A stretch of DNA of 9,339 bases from Ilumatobacteraceae bacterium. GTDB lineage: Bacteria > Actinomycetota > Acidimicrobiia > Acidimicrobiales > Ilumatobacteraceae. The notes beneath the pieces are model-generated. The model was given only the letters and a program-made list of their open reading frames with translations, was not told where the DNA came from and made no database searches. Shown piece by piece: positions 1 to 6,252 of this stretch (position 1 is the first letter of the stretch; each line of letters begins with the position of its first letter). The stretch lies in assembly GCA_030727685.1 (NCBI GenBank), contig JANRBC010000016.1, positions 1-9,339 of the forward strand, read 5' to 3'. Position numbers and translations under genes: made by a program.

Positions 1-20
1 GAGAAGTTGGCGAAAGCTAG

Positions 21-737
21 TTAGACGAGGGGCCAGGGGTAGTGGCGACCAGAGGGGTCGACCGGAAACTGTGCGCCATCAAATAACCATTTCGCACGCT
101 CGGTAATTGCAACAACCTCTTGCTCGCTGAGCAAAGTGGCGACTTCGAGCGGCACGGACTTTGTCAGCGGTTCGATTTTGGCCATTAGATCTTCAGCGAT
201 TTTTTCGCCGCCGAACTCCCAGATGACTGTACGCAACTTGAAGTCTTCAGAAAAACAAACGCCGTGGTCGATGCCCCAGACATGCGAGTTTTTGTCGACG
301 AGAACATGACCCGATTTGCGGTCAGTGTTGTTGGCCAAAATATCGAACGCACACATCGCGCGAAACTGATCGTGCAAATCTTGGCGCTGTTCGAAAATCG
401 TAAAGTAGTGCTCGTCTGGGTCAGACTCAATCAGCAACTGCACCGAACCCTCTCCGCTGGGGCCGTCGCGCAAGATAGTTGGTGGCACACAACCCAAACC
501 CATCGCCTCAGAAAGTAAATACGCAGCAACTTCGCGGCGGTGAAGGCCGGGTGCAAAATCCCACAGAGGGCGCTCGCCACGCATCGGTTTGTAAATTGCT
601 TGGATTGTTTTGTCGTCGAGAGTAAGCGACACCAAATACGTGGCGTTGCTGCTGTAGGGCATACGCATCGCAACAGACATTTCGCCGCGCAACAGAAAAT
701 TAAGTTGTGCCGCGACGTCTAGTTCATGCGCGGACAC
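21..737 (-). CDS. SCO1664-family protein, kinase-like fold (function unknown)
   Basis: Uncharacterised family conserved in actinobacteria; 238 aa from the GTG chosen here. Seen in the sequence: a YKP lysine (K50), a downstream helix with a glutamate (RREVAAYLLSE, E69), a loop NNTDRKSGH (residues 136-144) and IDHG (D157). This order resembles the ATP-binding lysine, catalytic loop and DFG-like metal site of PI3/PI4-kinase and HipA-like proteins. The loop is atypical: a canonical DRHxxN would have H and N where K141 and H144 stand. I infer an atypical kinase or phosphotransfer fold; the substrate is unknown. The open frame extends upstream to a GTG at 779, but that adds 14 residues, overlaps DUF3090 by 61 bases and has no ribosome site. 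The GTG at 737 has a partial one (AGATGG, 6-base spacer) and overlaps DUF3090 by 19 bases. It is the last gene of a three-gene operon. Confidence 0.82.
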   Translation of the reverse strand: MSAHELDVAAQLNFLLRGEMSVAMRMPYSSNATYLVSLTLDDKTIQAIYKPMRGERPLWDFAPGLHRREVAAYLLSEAMGLGCVPPTILRDGPSGEGSVQLLIESDPDEHYFTIFEQRQDLHDQFRAMCAFDILANNTDRKSGHVLVDKNSHVWGIDHGVCFSEDFKLRTVIWEFGGEKIAEDLMAKIEPLTKSVPLEVATLLSEQEVVAITERAKWLFDGAQFPVDPSGRHYPWPLV

Positions 738-1225
738 AAATGGCCATCTTTGTTGATCGGCCGGCCACAAAAAACACACGATGGTCGACCCGACGAAACA
801 ACTTCATCGGCGTGTTTACAGAATGCCGCAGCCTGACCACGGGTAATGTGTGCACGAACTCGTGACATGTCTTGTTCAACGAGTTCATTTTCATCTTCAG
901 TTGAGACTTCGATTTCGTCAAGTTGAATAATCAAACGATCGCTGATCGTGTCGTAGGCAAGGCCGACTGTGCCGAGAACAAACTCTGGTTCGATGGGTTG
1001 TGAAAGATGCATAGCGTCGCTGATTGGCCCGTGTGAGACATCTGGTGCATCAGCCAAAAGTTTGCGTAGATATTCGGACATCGCTGCAACTTGCTCTTTT
1101 TCGCACTTGATGGTGATGCGTTGGCCGTCGGCACGAACTTGCAAAACAAATGTGCGCTTGCCAGGTTCGCCGAGAGCCCCAGTCGTGAACGCATCAGTTG
1201 AGTCGAATTCGAAATAGATGCTCAC
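719..1225 (-). CDS. DUF3090 family protein with C-terminal zinc-knuckle-like motif
   Basis: Small soluble actinobacterial protein of unknown function; 168 aa from the GTG at 1225. Family features visible are GALGEPGKRTFVLQ (16-29), EPEFVLGTVGLAYD (79-92) and a C-terminus with C150-x2-C153, H162 and C164, which looks like a Cys2-His-Cys metal knuckle. An acidic stretch (EDENELVEQD, about 110-119) precedes the C-terminal helix. A GTG at 1264 would add 13 residues and overlap the upstream phosphatase gene by 32 bases. I prefer 1225 because the family normally begins just before the YFEFD-type strand and this start leaves 7 bases after the upstream stop. The ribosome site there is weak (GAGTGG, 3-base spacer). 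It sits between the phosphatase-fold gene and the SCO1664-family gene, the usual arrangement in actinobacteria. Metal binding is inferred from the motif only. Confidence 0.88.
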   Translation of the reverse strand: MSIYFEFDSTDAFTTGALGEPGKRTFVLQVRADGQRITIKCEKEQVAAMSEYLRKLLADAPDVSHGPISDAMHLSQPIEPEFVLGTVGLAYDTISDRLIIQLDEIEVSTEDENELVEQDMSRVRAHITRGQAAAFCKHADEVVSSGRPSCVFCGRPINKDGHLCPRMN

Positions 1226-1232
1226 GAGCCAC

Positions 1233-1883
1233 TCACGAAATTTGTAGGTCGGCGAGGTCGCCACCTGTCGAGTTGACAGTCAACACAACCGGGCCATGCG
1301 CAGAATAAGAAACCGCGCTCACCGAACAGGTACTGATGACGATGCGCTGAAACAAATCGAGGTGCGTGCCCATCGCATGAGCAACGGCTGCTTTTATTGG
1401 GTCAGCGTGCGAAACGCAGATGACGATGCCGCCTGGATGTGCTTTACGCAAATCGTCAAGAGTTGAGACCATTCGACTTTGCATCTCGGTGAAACTCTCG
1501 CCATTCGGAAACCGAAAAGTGCTTGGCGCGCGCTGAACTGTTGACCACTCTGGCAGTTTCATCAACTTGCCGAGTTCTTTGCCCGTCCATTTGCCAAAGT
1601 CGCACTCGAGCAGACCTTTATTGATGACTATTTTTTTATCGAGAATCTTGCCGATCGGGGCAGCAGTCTCGCGCGCACGCTCGAGTGGCGAAGAATAGAT
1701 CGCTGAGACCTTCTTTAGTTTGCTCAATCGTTTGGCAACTTCAATCGCTTCGTTTTGGCCGACATCGCTGAGATGCAGGCCAGCGGCGCGACCCGGCAAT
1801 AATTTGCCCGTGCTCGGTGTTTTGCCATGACGCACCATGATGATCACCGTCGAAGCCTGTGGCTTGGTTTTTTTGGTTGTCAT
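1233..1883 (-). CDS. Histidine phosphatase superfamily protein, MSMEG_4193 type
   Basis: A 216-aa member of the phosphoglycerate mutase-like (histidine phosphatase) superfamily. The phospho-acceptor motif is R18-H19-G20. The other catalytic-pocket residues are R69 or R71 in SSPLERARET, E93 in LLECDFGKW, and H159 in CVSHADP. The two histidines and the acidic residue are those expected of an active phosphatase. The superfamily also includes phosphoglycerate mutases, but the actinobacterial MSMEG_4193 subfamily is annotated only as a putative phosphomutase or phosphatase, and the substrate cannot be read from the sequence. The N-terminus is lysine-rich and shows no signal peptide, so it is probably cytosolic. 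ATG start; only a weak GAAGAT lies upstream. It is the first gene of the minus-strand operon with DUF3090 and the SCO1664-family protein, which suggests they act together, perhaps as a phosphatase opposing a kinase-like partner (inference). Confidence 0.9.
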   Translation of the reverse strand: MTTKKTKPQASTVIIMVRHGKTPSTGKLLPGRAAGLHLSDVGQNEAIEVAKRLSKLKKVSAIYSSPLERARETAAPIGKILDKKIVINKGLLECDFGKWTGKELGKLMKLPEWSTVQRAPSTFRFPNGESFTEMQSRMVSTLDDLRKAHPGGIVICVSHADPIKAAVAHAMGTHLDLFQRIVISTCSVSAVSYSAHGPVVLTVNSTGGDLADLQIS

Positions 1884-1925
1884 TTCAGATCTTCAAACTA
1901 TCGCCACAGCGCATAATCTCGTGGT
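1884..1925. promoter_or_regulatory. Divergent promoter region between phosphatase operon and uracil glycosylase
   Basis: This 42-base gap is the only non-coding DNA between two divergent transcripts, so it probably carries both core promoters. On the plus strand CATAAT (1912-1917) is a good -10 match ending 8 bases before the GTG of the glycosylase, which has no ribosome site; this fits a leaderless transcript. On the minus strand GATAGT (complement of 1897-1902) could be the -10 of the phosphatase operon, giving a leader of a few bases. No convincing -35 is visible for either. Inferred from position and hexamer likeness only. Confidence 0.35.
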
Positions 1926-2594
1926 GTGGCGATTCAAAGTGAATTCAACAAACTCGCAACCGAGATAACCGAATGTCACAAGTGCACACGACTCGTGAAA
2001 TGGCGCGAAAAAGTTTCAGTCGAAAAGCGAGCATCATATGCAAGTGAAACTTATTGGGGAAAGCCAATTGCAGGTTTTGGCGACATGCGGGCAAAAATTC
2101 TTGTTTTGGGACTCGCCCCCGGCGCGCACGGCGCAAATCGCACAGGTCGAATTTTCACTGGTGATCGCAGTGGCGACTGGTTGTTCAGGGCGATGCATAA
2201 AGCAGGATTGGCATCGCAGCCCGAATCAATTTCGCGCAATGATGGTTTAAAACTTAAAAATGCTTGGGTGTCAACGGCGGTTCGTTGTGCGCCACCCGAC
2301 AATAAACCAACGCCGAACGAGCGCAAGAAGTGCTCGAAGTTTTTAACTCGCGAACTCGAGTTACTAAATCAGGTCAAAGTAATTATCTGTTTGGGTTCAT
2401 TTTCGCTGACTGCAGTTTGTGACGAGCTAGCAATTCGACCCCGTCCAAAGTTTGGCCACGGCGTTGTAGTGAATCACGAGAAGTACAAAATTGTTTGCTC
2501 ATATCATCCGAGTCAGCAGAATACATTTACGGGCAAACTCACTGAAAAAATGTTTGACAGTGTGTTTAAGACAGCGGTGAAGTTGGCGCGCTGA
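1926..2594 (+). CDS. udgB: Uracil-DNA glycosylase, family 5 (UdgB type)
   Basis: Base-excision repair enzyme that removes uracil, and in this family often hypoxanthine and other deaminated bases, from DNA; 222 aa, a normal length. Four cysteines, C17, C20, C121 and C136, are spaced as in the [4Fe-4S] cluster of the family 4/5 glycosylases. Motif GLAPGAHGANRTG (62-74) followed by FTGDRSGDWLF is the family 5 signature; family 4 enzymes have a GEAPG-type motif instead. The C-terminal YHPSQQNTFTGKLT (193-206) carries the DNA-intercalation loop with H194. The start is a GTG with no ribosome site, possibly leaderless. It is monocistronic: it diverges from the phosphatase operon and ends 2 bases from the convergent TauE gene. 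The choice of family 5 over family 4 rests on the motif and is fairly firm. Confidence 0.93.
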   Translation: MAIQSEFNKLATEITECHKCTRLVKWREKVSVEKRASYASETYWGKPIAGFGDMRAKILVLGLAPGAHGANRTGRIFTGDRSGDWLFRAMHKAGLASQPESISRNDGLKLKNAWVSTAVRCAPPDNKPTPNERKKCSKFLTRELELLNQVKVIICLGSFSLTAVCDELAIRPRPKFGHGVVVNHEKYKIVCSYHPSQQNTFTGKLTEKMFDSVFKTAVKLAR

Positions 2595-2596
2595 AA

Positions 2597-3406
2597 TTAC
2601 AAAGCGAGTAGTTCGCCACCACCGTAAGCAACGGCGACTGCAGCCAAGAACAAACCAAAAACACGCTGAAGTTTTTTGTCGCTCATCTTGAGCGCCATCT
2701 TTGAACCAAAAGGCGCACCAACAACAACGCCGATCGTCAGCCATATCGCATATCGCCAATCGATGCCACCTTCAATCGAGTGGGTGATCGTGCCAGGTAT
2801 TGCAAAACAACCGACACAGATCAAAGAGGTTGCAACTGCATTCTTCATTGGCAAGGCAAGCCAACGACGAAACAACGGCACCATCACGATGCCACCACCG
2901 ACACCGAGCAGACCCGAGAGTCCGCCAGCGACAAGACCCGTGAGTGTGGCCAAAAAACTCTGCGAGTCACGCAGATTCGTTTTTGCTTGAGCATTTTCAC
3001 TCGCATCGCTCGCGTTGCGTGGCTCTCGCGGAGAAACATTGCGAATCATGTTGATCGAACTCCACATCAAGAGCAGCGCTGTAAACACCATCAGCAAGTG
3101 GCCATCGCCAGGTATGCGCGGCGAAACCCAAGCACCGAGAATCGCGGCAACAATGCCACTTGGTGCAGTAAACGCAACAACCTTCCATTGAATAAGTTCG
3201 CCGTGTCGATATCGCCATGAGCCAGTTATGGCGCCGGGCAAAATCGAAGGCAGTGTTGTGCCAACGGCAAGTGCTGCAGAGCAACCCAACGCTCGAATTG
3301 CAGGTGTCGAGATGACGGCACCACCGACGCCGAAAGTGCCCGACATAACGCCAGTTGCAACGCCGGCAAGCGCCGTCAGAACATCACGAAAAATACTTGG
3401 GTCCAT
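2597..3406 (-). CDS. TauE/SafE (DUF81) family membrane permease
   Basis: A 269-aa integral membrane protein of the TauE/SafE family, whose studied members export sulfite, sulfoacetate or related organic anions. It shows the internal duplication typical of the family: SGTFGVGGAVIS (about 22-33) in the first half and SGLLGVGGGIVMVP (about 164-177) in the second, each starting a bundle of hydrophobic segments. I count about seven or eight hydrophobic segments, split by a polar, charged loop at roughly 122-148. The substrate cannot be told from sequence. The ATG lies 8 bases after the stop of the upstream FrhB-type gene, so the two are probably co-transcribed; no ribosome site precedes the ATG, which fits translation coupled to that gene. 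It converges on the uracil glycosylase gene with 2 bases between stops and no visible terminator. Confidence 0.9.
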   Translation of the reverse strand: MDPSIFRDVLTALAGVATGVMSGTFGVGGAVISTPAIRALGCSAALAVGTTLPSILPGAITGSWRYRHGELIQWKVVAFTAPSGIVAAILGAWVSPRIPGDGHLLMVFTALLLMWSSINMIRNVSPREPRNASDASENAQAKTNLRDSQSFLATLTGLVAGGLSGLLGVGGGIVMVPLFRRWLALPMKNAVATSLICVGCFAIPGTITHSIEGGIDWRYAIWLTIGVVVGAPFGSKMALKMSDKKLQRVFGLFLAAVAVAYGGGELLAL

Positions 3407-3414
3407 GAAATTGT

Positions 3415-4587
3415 TTAGTGCGCTGCTGGCGCCGAGCCGTCAGCCTTCTTTTTAGGAGGTGGAACGCCAACGCTCACCGCCTTGTCGGCAAACTCTGGCC
3501 AACGTCGACGGCTGACAATGCTGAGCAGACGCAACAGTTTCATCGCAGTTGCATCGGTCTCGGCGGGGCGTGCAACAACTGAGCCATCTTTGATCATTCG
3601 GTTCATTACTTCTTCGCCAAGTTCGGTGCGCACGACGCAGAGAGTCCAGTCGTTGTCTTCGCCGATGCCACCAGTTGAAATGTCGGCATGTTCGGCTGCG
3701 AAGTCTGGACACATCTTGCAACCTTCGCGTGTCCACTTGTGGCATTCTTTGAGATCAATTTCGTGATACGAGCCGTCGCGCATCCAGATTTGAAAGACAC
3801 CTTTGATATTCATTTTGACCATTTCTTCTTTTTTCAAACCGTATTTGGCCAAAAACAGTTCTTCAAAAATTGCATCATCAAAAGTTTTTGAACACAACAA
3901 GCCAATGTTGAACAAAAATGGTTTGCCGACCTTTCCGGCTTTGCGCTTCCACATGATTGGCAATGCTGACGACTGACAACTCATGCCGACAAGAGCGAGA
4001 CGCTTCAGACCTTCTTTTTCGGCATCGCGCATCGCCAGAGTGTTCGCCGAATATGTGTAACGACTGCCCGAAGATGCGAGCACTTCTTCGGGTGTGCGTG
4101 CGAGACCAGGCAGGGCCTTCCATGAAGAGCCATCGCCTTCAACAAAACTTGTAAGTGCAGCATCGATGTAGTCGTGCTTGAGAAGCCAAATCAACATCGC
4201 GCCGACGAAACCGCCGTCTTGACCTTTTTTGTGGGTCACTTCGTCTGCAGCACGAACAAGAAGCAACTGGCGATATTGACCGTACATTTCTTCATCTTTG
4301 CGTTGACGACCAAACAAATGCATGTCGGCCTCGGGCTCCCAGGCGCGAAAGCGAGGGCACGCGCGGGTGCAACTTGTGCACCCCTTTTCTCCGTGAATGC
4401 AGTTGTCGAGACCGAGTTCTTCTTCAAGGTGAAACGGTTTGTATTTGCCTTCTTCGTGCTCGTAGCCGATCACATCGTGAGGACAAGAAATTACGCAACC
4501 AGCACAGCCCGTGCAAAGACCAGTGTTGATGACTTCTTCGTAGAGTTCTTTCCATTGGTGTGTCCAGCGTTCGGCGACTTCGACCAT
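3415..4587 (-). CDS. Coenzyme F420 hydrogenase/dehydrogenase beta-subunit (FrhB/FdhB) family protein
   Basis: A 390-aa cytosolic iron-sulfur flavoprotein. The N-terminus has C25-x2-C28-x2-C31-x3-C35-P and a second group C63, C70, C73, C77-P, which together could hold two [4Fe-4S] clusters. GQDGGFVGAML (about 122-132) begins the FrhB core. Further cysteines are C204, C232, C282 and the pair C290/C293 in GCKMCPDF, followed by ADISTGGIG, the usual family C-terminal signature. Relatives use FAD and iron-sulfur clusters to move electrons between F420 and a partner (hydrogenase, formate dehydrogenase, sulfite reductase, ferredoxin). No partner subunit is encoded here, so it may be a stand-alone ferredoxin- or substrate-linked reductase. 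F420 use is family-based inference. It is followed by a TauE/SafE permease 8 bases on and diverges from the acyl-CoA dehydrogenase. The alanine/proline/lysine-rich tail (about 375-390) is probably disordered. Confidence 0.88.
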   Translation of the reverse strand: MVEVAERWTHQWKELYEEVINTGLCTGCAGCVISCPHDVIGYEHEEGKYKPFHLEEELGLDNCIHGEKGCTSCTRACPRFRAWEPEADMHLFGRQRKDEEMYGQYRQLLLVRAADEVTHKKGQDGGFVGAMLIWLLKHDYIDAALTSFVEGDGSSWKALPGLARTPEEVLASSGSRYTYSANTLAMRDAEKEGLKRLALVGMSCQSSALPIMWKRKAGKVGKPFLFNIGLLCSKTFDDAIFEELFLAKYGLKKEEMVKMNIKGVFQIWMRDGSYHEIDLKECHKWTREGCKMCPDFAAEHADISTGGIGEDNDWTLCVVRTELGEEVMNRMIKDGSVVARPAETDATAMKLLRLLSIVSRRRWPEFADKAVSVGVPPPKKKADGSAPAAH

Positions 4588-4670
4588 TTCGCAAGCCTAG
4601 TGAGTGAGCCAAAATTCTCATTGACCCAAGTGGACTTACGCCATCGAAAACGGCAACAATAGAGGACAAG
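4588..4670. promoter_or_regulatory. Divergent promoter region, FrhB-type gene / acyl-CoA dehydrogenase
   Basis: This 83-base gap separates two divergent genes and should hold the start signals of both. On the plus strand the clear element is a ribosome site AGAGGA (4661-4666) before the ATG at 4671. TTGACC (4621-4626) resembles a -35, but no good -10 follows at 16-18 bases. On the minus strand TAGGCT (complement of 4594-4599) fits the TAnnnT -10 pattern and ends 6 bases before the ATG at 4587, compatible with a leaderless message. Only the ribosome site is well supported. Confidence 0.35.
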
Positions 4671-5912
4671 ATGTTGACGTATACCCCAGAAGCCGAAGCT
4701 AGGCGAGCAGAGATTCGGCAGTGGTTGAAAGAGAACTTGCCACCCCGTTGGTTCGAAGATGGCTATGAGATGTCGCCCGAAGAGCGCAAGAAATTTAACG
4801 AGACTTGGGCTGAAAAATTGTTTGTCGGCGGTTGGATTTGTGCGACGTGGCCAAAGGAATATGGCGGCAAAGGTTTGTCAGTTCTCGAAGGTGTGGTGCT
4901 CGCAGAAGAATTTGCCAATGCTGGCGCGCCGATGCGTGCCGATTTTTTTGGTGACACTCTTGTCGGGCCGACCCTGTTGCAATACGGCACCGAAGAACAA
5001 AAGCGCGAGTTCTTGCCAAAAATCTTGAGCGGCAAAATGCGTTGGTGCCAAGGCTTCAGCGAACCCAATTCGGGCAGCGACCTTGCAAGCGTCAAGACAA
5101 CGGCAGTGCTTGACGGTGACGAATGGGTGATCAACGGACAAAAAGTTTGGACAACACAGGGCCATCACGCTGACTATTGCTTTTTGCTAACTCGCACCGA
5201 CAAAGACTCGCCGAAACACAAAGGCATTTCATATTTATTGGTGCCGATGAAACAACCTGGCATTGAAGTTCGTGGCATTACACAACCTGATGGCACTGCA
5301 GAGTTCTGCGAAGTGTTCTTCACTGATGCACGTTGCCCGAAAGACAATGTCGTGGGCGGCGTTAATAACGGATGGAAAGTTGCTAACAGCACCTTGGCTT
5401 TCGAGCGTGGCATGAGTGCGACAACTGGCTTTCGACGATTTGAAGAAGAATATAAATTGTTTGTTGCTCAGGCCAAAGCAAACGGCAAAATTAACGACGC
5501 TTCGATTCGTCAACGATTGATGCAGTACTACACCAAAATTCAAATCTTGCGGTTCAACGGGTTGCGTTCATTAAGTTCAACGCTCGCCGGCACCAAAGAT
5601 TTTGGTGTGATTGCACTTGGTGCGGGCAACAAAATGTTCTGGTCAGAGATGCATCAAAACGCAATGGAACTCGGTCTAGATATTTACGGCGCTTATTCGA
5701 TGTTGGTTGACACTGGTCCTGAATCTGGCACTTGGCCAGGTGCGATGCGTGACAAGCGAAGGGCTAACTACCCGACGTCACCGATGATGTCGAGTTTCTT
5801 TTTTTCGCGATCAGAAACTATCTGGGGCGGCACAAGTCAGATTCAACGCAACATTGTTGGTGAGCGAGTCTTGGCATTGCCGAAAGAACCAAAGCCCGCT
5901 GGCGGCGAATAA
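4671..5912 (+). CDS. Acyl-CoA dehydrogenase family protein (FadE type)
   Basis: FAD-dependent alpha,beta-dehydrogenation of an acyl-CoA, the first step of beta-oxidation or side-chain breakdown; 413 aa, full length. In order: an N-terminal helical domain; CQGFSEPNSGSDLAS (126-140) and WVINGQKVWTT (152-162), the two FAD/substrate-binding family signatures; and a C-terminal helical domain ending in IWGGTSQIQRNIVGERVLALP (about 384-404). TLAFERG (241-247) places E245 where the side-chain-acting FadE26-like enzymes carry their catalytic base, so E245 is the likely base (by-eye alignment). The arrangement resembles actinobacterial FadE proteins for branched or steroid acyl-CoA more than short-chain mitochondrial types, but the substrate is open. 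Many such enzymes are heteromeric, and no second dehydrogenase gene is next to it. It is followed 16 bases later by the DUF805 gene on the same strand. Confidence 0.93.
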   Translation: MLTYTPEAEARRAEIRQWLKENLPPRWFEDGYEMSPEERKKFNETWAEKLFVGGWICATWPKEYGGKGLSVLEGVVLAEEFANAGAPMRADFFGDTLVGPTLLQYGTEEQKREFLPKILSGKMRWCQGFSEPNSGSDLASVKTTAVLDGDEWVINGQKVWTTQGHHADYCFLLTRTDKDSPKHKGISYLLVPMKQPGIEVRGITQPDGTAEFCEVFFTDARCPKDNVVGGVNNGWKVANSTLAFERGMSATTGFRRFEEEYKLFVAQAKANGKINDASIRQRLMQYYTKIQILRFNGLRSLSSTLAGTKDFGVIALGAGNKMFWSEMHQNAMELGLDIYGAYSMLVDTGPESGTWPGAMRDKRRANYPTSPMMSSFFFSRSETIWGGTSQIQRNIVGERVLALPKEPKPAGGE

Positions 5913-5928
5913 CTAACATCTAATCGCT

Positions 5929-6249
5929 GTGAACTTTCAAACCGCAATTCGTTCTGGATTTCAGAACTACACAAACTTCAAAGGCCGTGCATCGCGCGCC
6001 GAATATTGGTGGTGGGCTTTGTTCACCGTGATTTTGAGTTTGTTGCTCTCGTCGATCAACAGTTCGCTCGGCAATTTAGGTTCGTTCGTTACTTTTTTGC
6101 CGTCGATTGCGGTTGCAATTCGTCGCGTGCACGACGTCGATCGCGCTGGGTGGTTTATCTTGGTGCCTCTTTATAACTTGTATTTGGTTTTGCAAAGCGG
6201 CGATTCGGGTGAAAATCGTTTTGGGCCGCCACCGCCGCCAAGCATTTAG
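5929..6249 (+). CDS. DUF805 family small membrane protein
   Basis: Small integral membrane protein of unknown function, 106 aa. The family signature FKGRASRAEYWWW (17-29) precedes the first hydrophobic segment (about 30-47); a second lies at about 50-64 and a third at about 75-89. RRVHDVDRAGWF (65-76) is the second conserved DUF805 block. The C-terminus GDSGENRFGPPPPPSI is typical of the family, with a short proline run. GTG start without a ribosome site; TAACAT (5914-5919) ends 9 bases upstream and could be a -10 for a leaderless message, though co-transcription with the acyl-CoA dehydrogenase 16 bases upstream is equally possible. The 3' end lies 3 bases from the stop of the convergent methylglyoxal synthase gene. 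Confidence 0.9.
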   Translation: MNFQTAIRSGFQNYTNFKGRASRAEYWWWALFTVILSLLLSSINSSLGNLGSFVTFLPSIAVAIRRVHDVDRAGWFILVPLYNLYLVLQSGDSGENRFGPPPPPSI

Positions 6250-6252
6250 TTT

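Noticed and set aside
1..20. Possible neighbour gene left of the SCO1664-family stop
   Set aside because: Only 20 bases are visible and they contain no start codon or ribosome site I can support; mshC would be a natural expectation but cannot be seen.
2780..3220. Long plus-strand open frame opposite the TauE/SafE gene
   Set aside because: It is low-complexity, rich in charged residues and histidine/threonine, has no recognisable domain and lies antisense to a clear family member; it is a shadow of the real gene.
2879..3340. Similar DNA stretches at 2879-2914 and 3305-3340 as a DNA repeat
   Set aside because: They encode the two GVGG blocks of the internally duplicated TauE/SafE protein, so the likeness is explained by protein family structure.
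4174..4662. 162-codon plus-strand open frame opposite the FrhB-type gene
   Set aside because: No domain or ribosome site; fully antisense to a gene with strong cysteine motifs.
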